A stretch of 7,861 nt of DNA from Gammaproteobacteria bacterium. Lineage in GTDB: Bacteria > Pseudomonadota > Gammaproteobacteria > Steroidobacterales > Steroidobacteraceae. Below the pieces are notes generated by a model. The model had not been told where the DNA came from. It made no database searches and saw only the letters and a list, made by a program, of their open reading frames with translations. A program made the position numbers and the translations under genes. The stretch's first letter is position 1. Each line of letters starts with the position of its first letter. The DNA lies in assembly GCA_028293775.1 (NCBI GenBank), contig JAQGOD010000111.1, positions 1 through 7,861 of the forward strand. The letters run 5' to 3'. Of the stretch, positions 1 to 6,141 are shown piece after piece.

Positions 1-829
1 CACGCTGGGAAATGCCATCCGAAGCATCGCGCCGCAGGCTTAGGTAAAGTTCACCCCAGAGCAGGCAGACATAGTCGTAGAGCCACATGAGAAGCCTCAA
101 GCGCACCCATTCGTTCGAGCGGGGCAGCGGACCTAAGTACTGCCCCAGCAAATCCCGCTGCATCTCCGTCTCCAAATCATTGTTGGCGCACCAACCCGCC
201 AGATCCCAGAGCGGATCCGACACATGCGCGTACTCCCAGTCGAGCAAGATCAGGCCCTCATCGCACCGAAGCACATTCATGGCGTGCAAATCGCTGTGGC
301 ATACCACGCCCGCGGCCCGCGGCAGCTGTTCAAGCTCGTGCAGATGCAAGCCGGCTGCCTCTGCCAGGGACGGATCGAGCCGACGTGGTGTTTCCCGCAT
401 CAGTGCCGCGCCATAGCTCTCGATCCACCATCTCGGGCCAACGGGATTGGACGGCGCGGGAATAGGCAACGCATGAACCCGGCGCAGCATTTGGGCCATG
501 TTGCGCACATTCTCCGGCAGCGCCGCCTCCGGCGTCGACCAGACCCTACCCTTGACCCAGCGCGAGATGATCACGCGCTCGGCATCGTGATACACCAACG
601 GAGGGGCGAGCGATGATTCCGTGGCACGCTCGAGCAACCTTACCTCCCAGGCAAAACTCAAGCCGAATTGCCCCCGGTTTGGCGCCGCAGCCTTGAGGGT
701 ATAAGCGAGGCCTCCGCGCCGGACCCGGTAAGTCTCGCTAAAAAGACCTTGCGTCAAGGGCTCAACCTCGACACCGCCTTTTCCGGGCAGGACCGCGCGG
801 CACAGCTCCTCGACGTCAACCAGCTGCAT
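1..829 (-). CDS. Thiamine kinase-like phosphotransferase (APH/choline kinase fold), partial at left edge
   Basis: I translated this frame by hand from the minus strand; it starts at ATG 829 and gives 276 open codons before the window ends. It has the hallmarks of the APH/choline-kinase family: a Gly-rich loop region GLFSETYRV at residues 28-36, an ATP-binding lysine candidate K46 in YTLKAA, a pairing glutamate candidate E62, the Brenner catalytic motif CHSDLHAMNVL with H178, D180 and N185, and the metal-binding LLDWEYA with D197. E. coli ThiK is of similar length, so only a short C-terminus is probably missing. The start overlaps the end of the PnuC-family gene by 14 bp, indicating translational coupling. 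The TPP riboswitch at the head of the operon points to thiamine as substrate: ATP-dependent phosphorylation in the cytoplasm that traps imported thiamine. By sequence alone it could be another small-alcohol or aminoglycoside kinase. Family is confident; substrate is inferred from context. Confidence 0.85.
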   Translation of the reverse strand, partial: MQLVDVEELCRAVLPGKGGVEVEPLTQGLFSETYRVRRGGLAYTLKAAAPNRGQFGLSFAWEVRLLERATESSLAPPLVYHDAERVIISRWVKGRVWSTPEAALPENVRNMAQMLRRVHALPIPAPSNPVGPRWWIESYGAALMRETPRRLDPSLAEAAGLHLHELEQLPRAAGVVCHSDLHAMNVLRCDEGLILLDWEYAHVSDPLWDLAGWCANNDLETEMQRDLLGQYLGPLPRSNEWVRLRLLMWLYDYVCLLWGELYLSLRRDASDGISQR

Positions 830-1433
830 AAGCGATAGAGGGCAAACTGCGCCGCCATTCGCGCATACCGATCACAATCAAAACGAGATAGATACTAAAC
901 AGCAGCATCGTCATGTAGAGATGGCGCGTGAAATATACACACAGGCTGAACGAGTCGATGATCAGCCACCAATACCAGTTTTCATACACCTTGCGGGCCA
1001 CCAGAAAGGTCGCGAAGACACTGGACCAGGTGATGATCGAATCCAGGAAGGGCAAGGCAGCCGGCGTGAAACGCCTCAGGAAAAGGGAGCTGACCGCCGA
1101 TAATGCGAGAATCGCGAGAATGCCCCGGATGTGACGCGGCAGCGGCCATCGGCTCACGGCCAGCGCGGCGCCTGCTTTGCCATGTTGCCACTGCCAGAAG
1201 CCATAGACTGCCATCGCGGCATAGAAGGCGTTCAGCGCCGACTCCATGTACAGGTGCGCCGCAAAAAACACCCACACGTACAAGCACGAACTCACGAAGG
1301 CGGCAACCCAGCAGCTGATGCGCTGACGGATCGCGAGAATCAAGTACACCACCGCCAGCGCGGCCGCGGTGAGTTCGACCCCGCTCGTATCGTGCCAGGC
1401 ACCTACGAGCCGGACCGCAAACTCGCGGATCAC
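816..1433 (-). CDS. pnuT: PnuC-family membrane transporter, probable thiamine transporter PnuT
   Basis: This 205-residue, very hydrophobic protein has about seven candidate membrane segments (roughly residues 20-37, 41-60, 65-83, 103-121, 132-147, 154-170 and 172-191). It carries the family-typical YGFWQW near residues 77-82 and an aromatic ENWYWW stretch at 151-156, matching the Trp-rich binding region of PnuC proteins. PnuC-family proteins are facilitators for vitamin precursors that depend on intracellular phosphorylation: PnuC for nicotinamide riboside, PnuT for thiamine. The start is GTG at 1433, overlapping the TGA of the YkoF-like gene (GTGA); the end overlaps the kinase gene by 14 bp. 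The TPP riboswitch upstream and the kinase downstream favour thiamine. An automated label of 'nicotinamide mononucleotide transporter' would probably be wrong. Family assignment is strong; substrate is inferred. Confidence 0.9.
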   Translation of the reverse strand: MIREFAVRLVGAWHDTSGVELTAAALAVVYLILAIRQRISCWVAAFVSSCLYVWVFFAAHLYMESALNAFYAAMAVYGFWQWQHGKAGAALAVSRWPLPRHIRGILAILALSAVSSLFLRRFTPAALPFLDSIITWSSVFATFLVARKVYENWYWWLIIDSFSLCVYFTRHLYMTMLLFSIYLVLIVIGMREWRRSLPSIAYAAG

Positions 1434-1693
1434 GCCTTGCCTGGATCCGGCGGAGCCAATCCCGGAAGCACTTTCATGACGAACACCAATTGCGGTGCAT
1501 GAGCAGCAGAACGTTCCATCTCCGCGGCCAAGGTGCGCATGACCTGGTCGAGCGGCCCCCAGATCTGGGTGGCCAGGGCATTGGTCTTGACAATGAGTCC
1601 CGCATGACCGTTGAGCCGATCGATGAAGTCCTGAATCGGTGGACGATAGTCGCCCGTCAATGGGTACATGCTGATTTCGACTGCGGCGCGCAT
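1430..1693 (-). CDS. YkoF-like thiamine/hydroxymethylpyrimidine-binding protein, single domain
   Basis: This 87-residue protein has no signal peptide or membrane segment. Its N-terminus (AVEISMYPL, residues 3-11), the following GDYRPPIQDFIDRL, the central TNALATQIWGP and the late hydrophobic strand LVFVMKVLPG fit the ferredoxin-like YkoF / thiamine-binding (MTH1187) fold. Bacillus YkoF carries two such units and binds thiamine or HMP; here there is one, so a dimer would be needed to rebuild the two-unit arrangement (inference). ATG 1693 is chosen because it directly follows the riboswitch and a purine-rich RBS (AGGGAG at 1705-1710, or CAGG nearer the start). The gene is first in the operon, and its TGA overlaps the GTG start of the transporter. 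It is likely a cytosolic thiamine- or HMP-binding partner of the transporter or kinase. The exact role is unknown. Confidence 0.85.
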   Translation of the reverse strand: MRAAVEISMYPLTGDYRPPIQDFIDRLNGHAGLIVKTNALATQIWGPLDQVMRTLAAEMERSAAHAPQLVFVMKVLPGLAPPDPGKA

Positions 1694-1699
1694 ACGATT

Positions 1700-1803
1700 A
1701 CCTGCTCCCTACGCCGGTACTAACCGGGTCAGGTTCAACGGGTTCGCGAAAATCATCGAGGATTCGATGCCCGCGTCTCAGGCCCTTAAGGCCACCCCAA
1801 GGT
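1700..1803 (-). ncRNA. TPP (THI-element) riboswitch
   Basis: Read on the minus strand, this leader holds the conserved THI-box blocks in order: GGGGTGGCC (1798-1790), CTGAGA (1781-1776), GAACCTGA (1736-1729), and GCGTAGGGAG (1714-1705). Supporting helices are a P2-like GGCC/GGCC hairpin around 1782-1793, a variable P3a stem CATCGA/TCGATG (1769-1764 with 1759-1754), and CCGG/CCGG (1727-1724 with 1717-1714). The outer P1 can form between ACCT (1803-1800) and AGGT (1703-1700). The 3' P1 strand lies only 6 nt before the ATG at 1693 and overlaps the CAGG ribosome-binding stretch, so TPP binding would hide the RBS; I see no separate terminator hairpin. It controls the YkoF-like, PnuC-family and kinase genes. 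Confidence 0.95.
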
Positions 1804-1810
1804 TTATTCA

Positions 1811-1840
1811 AGTGTAGCCTGCCGGCCCGATGCGTGCAAA
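1811..1840 (-). promoter_or_regulatory. Putative sigma-70 promoter of the thiamine operon
   Basis: On the minus strand, TTTGCA (1840-1835) and TACACT (1816-1811) are separated by 18 bp; each matches the sigma-70 consensus at 4 of 6 positions. The predicted transcript start, about 1804, falls right at the first P1 base of the riboswitch, which fits well. This is a pattern match only. Confidence 0.5.
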
Positions 1841-1856
1841 ACTCCGCCATCGCCTC

Positions 1857-1862
1857 GGGAGA
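1857..1862 (+). promoter_or_regulatory. Ribosome-binding site that fixes the PhzF-family start at TTG 1869
   Basis: GGGAGA lies 6 nt before TTG 1869. The upstream in-frame ATG at 1830 has no comparable site and would place its first codons inside the divergent promoter. The TTG start gives an N-terminus reading LRIFQVDAFT, which is where PhzF-family proteins normally begin. Confidence 0.65.
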
Positions 1863-1868
1863 TTTGCT

Positions 1869-2768
1869 TTGCGCATTTTTCAAGTGGACGCCTTTACCGC
1901 AACGCGCTTTACGGGCAATCCTGCCCTCGTCATCCTCGATGCCGACGGGCAGAACGAGGCGACCATGTCCGCGGTCGCGCGCGAGTTCTCGCACGCCGAA
2001 ACGGCTTTCGTATTCGCCGCCGACGCGCCGGACCACGACGTGCGGCTGCGCTTTTTCAACGCACGCAAGGAAGCGCCTTTCGTGGGCCACGCGACGGTGG
2101 CAGCGCATGCCGTGCTTTTCGCACTGGGACGGCGCACCGCCGGCATAAGCCGGCAACACAGCGGTACCGGAATCATCGAAGTCAGCGCCCTGATCGAACA
2201 GCGTGCGGCGGGGCCCGAGACCCTCATCGAGTTCCGCCAGGCGGTCGCGCAGCTGGATGCGCCCCTGCCTTTCAAGACGACGCTTCGGGTTGCCGAGGCG
2301 CTGAAGCTGCCTGCCACGCAACTGCATGACGTCATGCCGGCCAGAATCGCGCGCAAAGGCAGCAGCCGCCTTCTTGTGCCGATCTCGGATCACCGGCATT
2401 TGGAAAGCGTTGCACCGAATTTCGAAACCCTGATATCTCTCGGCAGCGAACTCGGCGCCGAAGGCTTTTTCCTGTTTGCCGTCAATCGCGATTCCGATGA
2501 GATCTGGACGGAATCGCGCATGTTCTGCCCTGCCTTGGGGATTCCGGAGGACCCGGTCAGCGGCAACGCACACGCCATGCTGGCCGCGTATCTGTGGGAC
2601 CTAGATCAGTTCGGTAAGAAATCCACCACGTTCATCGGACGGCAGGGTTATCAGATGAAGCGGCCGGGACAAGTCAGGGTGCGCCTCGAGATCGGCAAGG
2701 GCGAGCTGATCGCGGCGCATATCGCCGGAACCGCGGTCATCGTGAGCGAAGGCACCTTGGCGCTGTGA
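1869..2768 (+). CDS. PhzF/YddE-family isomerase-like protein
   Basis: With the TTG start at 1869 the product is 299 residues, the usual size for the family; starting at ATG 1830 would add 13 residues. Family marks are IFQVDAFT at the N-terminus, FTGNP (residues 14-18), the catalytic-type glutamate in SHAETAFV (E44, equivalent to the active-site Glu of PhzF), FVGHAT (71-76), and EDPVSGN (227-233) in the C-terminal half. The fold is a pair of diaminopimelate-epimerase-like lobes. PhzF isomerises trans-2,3-dihydro-3-hydroxyanthranilate in phenazine synthesis, but no phenazine genes are nearby, so this is probably one of the many stand-alone homologues (YddE type) of unknown substrate. Its 3' end overlaps the convergent lipoprotein frame by 118 bp. 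Confidence 0.92.
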   Translation: MRIFQVDAFTATRFTGNPALVILDADGQNEATMSAVAREFSHAETAFVFAADAPDHDVRLRFFNARKEAPFVGHATVAAHAVLFALGRRTAGISRQHSGTGIIEVSALIEQRAAGPETLIEFRQAVAQLDAPLPFKTTLRVAEALKLPATQLHDVMPARIARKGSSRLLVPISDHRHLESVAPNFETLISLGSELGAEGFFLFAVNRDSDEIWTESRMFCPALGIPEDPVSGNAHAMLAAYLWDLDQFGKKSTTFIGRQGYQMKRPGQVRVRLEIGKGELIAAHIAGTAVIVSEGTLAL

Positions 2769-3376
2769 TGTGCGGCTGGCGCCGAGAGATCCAGCTTGAG
2801 CGTGGTTGCAAGCGTCTCAACCCTGGATTTGACCTCCTGCGCTGTCCTCACCGCTTCGTCCATGCTGCCGCTGGCGAAAGCCGCTTGCGCCTTCGACCAG
2901 AGCGAGGCCGTATCGTCCGCGCCCGATTTGGCCGCATCCAGATCGATGCCCACGGCAAGTTTCTGGCTGGTTTTTTTTCTCAAAAAATTGATTCGATTTT
3001 GCACCGCGGTCAAGTTTTCGGGCACGGTGCCCGCCAGCACCGTCCATTGATCGTTCAACCCCTTTAGGATTTCATCCTTTTTCGAGGCAGCGGCGGTGGC
3101 CAGCATCTGTGCCGCGGCGAGCACGGCGGGACCGCCATTCGCGACGGCAGGATAGTCTTGCTTGTCGAACGCGGCCTTCAGTTCGGCGGCCTGTCGTTGT
3201 ACCTCAATAAGTTGATCGGGAATGTATTTCGCCGCCTCCCCCGATGCGGCCGTAACGGTGGTATCGATATCGGCGAGCATCTTGCGTGCGGGTTCCTTCT
3301 GGCCGGCGCACGCCGTTATCATCACGGCCGCTATGGACAGAACTGCAAAGCGACGTGCGCGCGCCATGGACTTCAT
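2651..3376 (-). CDS. Putative outer-membrane lipoprotein with alpha-helical repeats, unknown function
   Basis: This 241-residue protein starts at ATG 3376, with GGAG five nt upstream. Residues 1-22 form a signal peptide with a basic start (MKSMARARR), a hydrophobic core and the lipobox ITAC, giving lipidated Cys23; Ala at +2 fits outer-membrane sorting. The mature part is Ala-, Lys- and Gln-rich and predominantly helical to about residue 200 (LIEVQRQAAELKAAFDKQDY and SGSMDEAVRTAQEVKSRVE segments), resembling helical-hairpin or coiled-coil periplasmic proteins. The last 40 or so residues, after LDLSAPAAHH, are encoded antisense to the PhzF-family gene, are richer in Pro/Ser/Thr and look non-native, though no earlier stop exists in frame. 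The stop of the upstream TPR gene lies 36 bp before, so the two are probably cotranscribed. I do not recognise the family. Confidence 0.75.
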   Translation of the reverse strand: MKSMARARRFAVLSIAAVMITACAGQKEPARKMLADIDTTVTAASGEAAKYIPDQLIEVQRQAAELKAAFDKQDYPAVANGGPAVLAAAQMLATAAASKKDEILKGLNDQWTVLAGTVPENLTAVQNRINFLRKKTSQKLAVGIDLDAAKSGADDTASLWSKAQAAFASGSMDEAVRTAQEVKSRVETLATTLKLDLSAPAAHHSAKVPSLTMTAVPAICAAISSPLPISRRTLTCPGRFI

Positions 3377-3412
3377 GGAAACTCCATTTAAAAAAATTGC
3401 CGGCCCCGGATT

Positions 3413-4156
3413 CTAGCCCAATTCCCGGCGAGCGCGGTCCAGCCACTCGGCTTGCGCCTTTCGGTAATGGGCAGGCCCCAGCCTGGCGCTGTCGAGCAAA
3501 TCCTTCAGTACCCGTTGGGCCTCTTGTAATTTGCCGCGCCGCTTGAGCAATACCCCATAGCGCAGGCGCGCCTCGGCGCCGGGATATCCGGGAGCGAGCG
3601 CGGCGTATTCGCGCTCGGCCTCATCCAATGCGTCCTGTGCGTCGAGCGTGCGGGCATACAGCAGCTTGGCATCGGCTGACTTGAAGTCCGGGTTGTGTTG
3701 CGCCAGCAGTTCGAGCGTCGTGCGTGCCGCCGCGTAGTCACCCTTGCCGAAGAGCGCGCGTGCCAATCCGAGGAGCAATGTCGGGTCGTACTCGAAGATG
3801 CCTTTGAGGCCGCCGCTATACACATCGATGGCTTCGTCGAATTGATTGCGTTCGTAGAGTTCCTCGCCGAGCCGGCGGCGGGCATCGACGTTTCCCGATA
3901 TCTCCACTTCCGCGCTGGCGCGGCGCAAGTCTCGGTTCGGATCGATCATGCGCCCAAGGCCCGCCCTAGCGCGGCGCGCCGTCCTGCCGCCGAAAAGTTC
4001 CGGGAGAATCTCCGCCACGACATAGGCGAGCGCGCCTATCCCGGGCAACAGAAAGATGGCAAAGATCCAAAGCTGGTTCCGGCCGGTCTTGATCACGTGC
4101 ACGATGAGCGCCACTTGGATAAGCAGCAACAGAATAGAGACTGGAAACAACGGCAA
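3413..4156 (-). CDS. Membrane-anchored tetratricopeptide-repeat protein
   Basis: The 247-residue product begins at TTG 4156, with GGAG four nt upstream; a second TTG at 4150 is possible. Two hydrophobic segments (about 5-21 and 30-50) form a PLDc_N-like membrane hairpin, with the typical short basic turn TGRNQLW and LLPGIGALAYVVAEILPELF. A basic linker (RTARRARAGLGR, 58-69) suggests a cytoplasmic face next to the membrane. From about residue 92 to 227 there are four TPR-like helix pairs, e.g. ARRRLGEELYERNQFDEAIDVY, ALFGKGDYAAARTTLELL, and LLKRRGKLQEAQRVL. TPR arrays bind protein partners; no enzymatic motif is present. It lies between two lipoprotein genes on the same strand, so an envelope-assembly role is a reasonable guess, but the partner is unknown. 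Confidence 0.85.
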   Translation of the reverse strand: MPLFPVSILLLLIQVALIVHVIKTGRNQLWIFAIFLLPGIGALAYVVAEILPELFGGRTARRARAGLGRMIDPNRDLRRASAEVEISGNVDARRRLGEELYERNQFDEAIDVYSGGLKGIFEYDPTLLLGLARALFGKGDYAAARTTLELLAQHNPDFKSADAKLLYARTLDAQDALDEAEREYAALAPGYPGAEARLRYGVLLKRRGKLQEAQRVLKDLLDSARLGPAHYRKAQAEWLDRARRELG

Positions 4157-4192
4157 CTAACTCCGGACGCGCCCATCAGGCTTGGGTTGCCT

Positions 4193-4198
4193 ATTGTA
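4193..4198 (-). promoter_or_regulatory. Possible -10 box (TACAAT) ahead of the TPR gene
   Basis: TACAAT on the minus strand differs from TATAAT at one base and sits in the 61-bp gap before the TPR gene, but no good -35 is found 16-18 bp upstream. Just before it, AACCG/CGGTT (around the end of the small lipoprotein gene) can form a weak 5-bp hairpin. Weak evidence for an internal promoter. Confidence 0.2.
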
Positions 4199-4217
4199 GC
4201 GAGAAACCGCTTTCCGG

Positions 4218-4580
4218 TTAGCGTTGCGCCACGCGAATGCGCCGTTGCACGTCGCGGCACGCCGACCAGCCGATGTTCGACAGCGAATACCCCAAAATGC
4301 GCTGCGAACGAGGGTCCACGGTCACTTCCATTTCGCAGCCCTGAAATCCCGAGGGCGTCCCTTCTTTGGGCTTTTGCGGAAGAAACCACACATACACCAT
4401 CTTGGTGGCAGTCTTGTCGATCTTGCGCGGCTCGCCGAAGGCTTCTTGCAGCACGCTCACGGGCTTGCCGACATTGTCTGCGGCGATGCGCGGCACCGGC
4501 CGAACCGCATATCCGGATCCGCTGCAACCAGCCAAAACTGCGGCGGTCACAATCCAGAGCGCAATGCTGAGACGCAACAT
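4218..4580 (-). CDS. Small lipoprotein, possibly BamE/SmpA-like fold
   Basis: This 120-residue protein starts at ATG 4580, with GGAAG seven nt upstream. The signal peptide MLRLSIALWIVTAAVLAGC ends in a textbook lipobox LAGC with Cys19; Ser at +2 favours the outer membrane. The mature part, about 100 residues, contains GKPVSVLQEAFGEPRKID followed by a strand MVYVWFLP and then CEMEVTVDP...ILGYSLSNIGWSAC. A short helix with a 'G.P' turn followed by Tyr/Trp strands recalls the SmpA/OmlA (BamE) fold, but this is a loose resemblance and I would not name it BamE. Two later cysteines (in GCEM and SACR) could form a periplasmic disulfide. It is 64 bp downstream of the ModF-like gene on the same strand. 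Confidence 0.85.
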   Translation of the reverse strand: MLRLSIALWIVTAAVLAGCSGSGYAVRPVPRIAADNVGKPVSVLQEAFGEPRKIDKTATKMVYVWFLPQKPKEGTPSGFQGCEMEVTVDPRSQRILGYSLSNIGWSACRDVQRRIRVAQR

Positions 4581-4644
4581 AATTCGACTTCCAAACCTTC
4601 AAGGACTTGCAGTCTCGCCCGCCGCACCAAAGCTTGGCCGTCAC

Positions 4645-6141
4645 TCACGTCGCAAAATGGATGTGCGCCTGCCGCTTATGTAAATGCAGTCCGTGAGTGA
4701 TGCCGCGCGGCAGGTCCTCCTGGTGGTGTACGGCCGCAATCACGGTGATTCCACGCTTCATCAAGTGTTCCAACAATCGCTTCATCAAGGCTCGCTGCAA
4801 GGGATCAAGCCCTGTCAGCGGTTCGTCCAGCAACAAGATTTGCGCATCCGCCGCCATGGCGCGTGCGATCAGGGCCCTGCGCAGCTGTCCATACGACAAT
4901 TCGCGCGGGCGGCGTTGCGCTAGACTCACCAACTTGAAAAACCTAAGCCAGTGCCGCGCCGCCTTCAAGTCGCCCGGCGTGGGTGCGTTCACCAGTCCTA
5001 TGCTCGAGTGGCGCCCGCTTGCGACCAGTTCCAGGATGCTGACGCCCAGCGCATAAGTGCTTTGCAGTTCCGGAGACACGTAGCCGACCCGCTGCTTCCA
5101 CTGCATGATTGGAGTTCCCGCAGGAAAGCCCGCTCGTTCGATGCACCCACCCAGCGCCGGCGACAAATCGCCGTAAAGCAATTTAAGGAAGCTGGACTTG
5201 CCCGCGCCGTTCGCACCGGATACCGCCCAATGCTCACCGCGCCGCAGCTGCCAATTCACATCGCGCAGCACCTCTTGGTATTCGACGTATAGATCCACAT
5301 GCGATAAGCGCAGCAAACACTCGCCGAATTTCTTCGCAGTCTTGGGCGTTGGCAGCCCGGAATTTAAATCCGGCTGCCGACGTTCCTCCGCGCGCGATTT
5401 GAGTTGCTCGGCGTCATCGCGCTGCAACCGTTTCAGGCTGCTTATCCGGCCTGCGGAGAGCTTGAGCAACGAGCGCGTTCCGGCCGGTAAGTCCATGGCG
5501 CGATGCGCGGTCGCCACCCAAGCCTGGCCTCGCCGACGAACTGACTCGAGCACGGCATCGATGCGCCGCCGGTAGCCGGCATCCAAACCGTTGTAGAGCT
5601 CATCCAGCAGCAGCCAGTCCGGGTCTCGTACCAGCGCGCGCGCCAGCAGCACCAGTCGCTTCTCTCCATAGGACAATGTTAAAAACTTGCGCGAAGCCAG
5701 GGCATCGAGTCCGCATGCCCGCAATTGCGACCCGACGCGTCTGGCCTGCGGCGCCGTGATCGAGGTAAGCAGCAGATCGCTGCCTTGAATGCCCGTTGCC
5801 ACCACATCCCGAACACTTAAGTTCCAACCGTAGCGTTCATACTTGTCTTGTCGCTCGCCTCCGACGTAGGCGATGCGCTGCTTGGCATCAAGCAAGTCCA
5901 TCGAGCGGCGTCCCAGTCTGAACGTTCGCCCGTCCTTACCGCCGGGCGCCGAGGGCCTCGTTGGCGTGGGCCAGACATCGCCGCTGATCAGTTTCAGCAA
6001 CTGAGTCTTGCCGGCACCATTCTCCCCGAGCAGTGCCCAGCGTCCACCCGGCCGCAGGTGCCAAGTGATATCGCGCAATATCCATTTGTCGCCGCGCCGC
6101 ACGCTGACCGCGCGCAGCGATACCGCAAGCCGAGCTGTCAT
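4645..6141 (-). CDS. modF: ModF/PhrA-type tandem ABC ATPase
   Basis: The 498-residue product contains two ABC nucleotide-binding domains and no membrane segments. Domain 1: Walker A GENGAGKT (39-46), signature LSYGEKR (156-162), Walker B WLLLDE with E181, switch His213 in ATAHR. Domain 2: Walker A GANGAGKS (309-316), signature LSYGQLRR (415-422), Walker B LLLDEP with E440, His in AAVHHQED near 472. Both signatures deviate from LSGGQ by Tyr in the third position. Order, length (E. coli ModF is about 490 residues) and the YVSPELQ segment fit ModF. I prefer ATG 6141 to the upstream TTG 6156 because its ATGA overlaps the stop of the MBL-fold gene. In E. coli ModF lies beside the molybdate system, but no mod genes are seen here. 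No permease is adjacent, so a soluble or regulatory role is possible. Family assignment is good; the physiological role is unclear. Confidence 0.88.
   Translation of the reverse strand: MTARLAVSLRAVSVRRGDKWILRDITWHLRPGGRWALLGENGAGKTQLLKLISGDVWPTPTRPSAPGGKDGRTFRLGRRSMDLLDAKQRIAYVGGERQDKYERYGWNLSVRDVVATGIQGSDLLLTSITAPQARRVGSQLRACGLDALASRKFLTLSYGEKRLVLLARALVRDPDWLLLDELYNGLDAGYRRRIDAVLESVRRRGQAWVATAHRAMDLPAGTRSLLKLSAGRISSLKRLQRDDAEQLKSRAEERRQPDLNSGLPTPKTAKKFGECLLRLSHVDLYVEYQEVLRDVNWQLRRGEHWAVSGANGAGKSSFLKLLYGDLSPALGGCIERAGFPAGTPIMQWKQRVGYVSPELQSTYALGVSILELVASGRHSSIGLVNAPTPGDLKAARHWLRFFKLVSLAQRRPRELSYGQLRRALIARAMAADAQILLLDEPLTGLDPLQRALMKRLLEHLMKRGITVIAAVHHQEDLPRGITHGLHLHKRQAHIHFAT

Noticed and set aside
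224..616. Plus-strand open frames in the left 800 bases
   Set aside because: They are shadows of the minus-strand kinase, whose Brenner motif and DW motif are intact.
816..1433. Nicotinamide mononucleotide transporter label for the PnuC-family gene
   Set aside because: The TPP riboswitch and thiamine-related neighbours make thiamine the more likely substrate; no NAD-pathway gene is nearby.
2139..2154. Perfect hairpin GCCGGC-ATAA-GCCGGC
   Set aside because: It lies within the PhzF-family coding region, with no T-tract on either side. It is likely coincidental in GC-rich coding DNA and not a terminator.
1698..2573. Long open frame on the minus strand opposite the PhzF-family gene
   Set aside because: It is antisense to a gene with clear PhzF motifs, overlaps the TPP riboswitch, and its product is Arg/Gly-rich without recognisable motifs.
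3377..3412. GC-rich stretch followed by T7 between the TPR gene and the lipoprotein, terminator-like
   Set aside because: The only stem (CCGG/CCGG) has a two-base loop, too small to form, and the lipoprotein RBS follows at once.
3695..4570. Long plus-strand open frame across the TPR and small lipoprotein genes
   Set aside because: It spans two minus-strand genes with convincing TPR, membrane and lipobox features. Its translation is Arg/Cys/Ala-rich shadow sequence.
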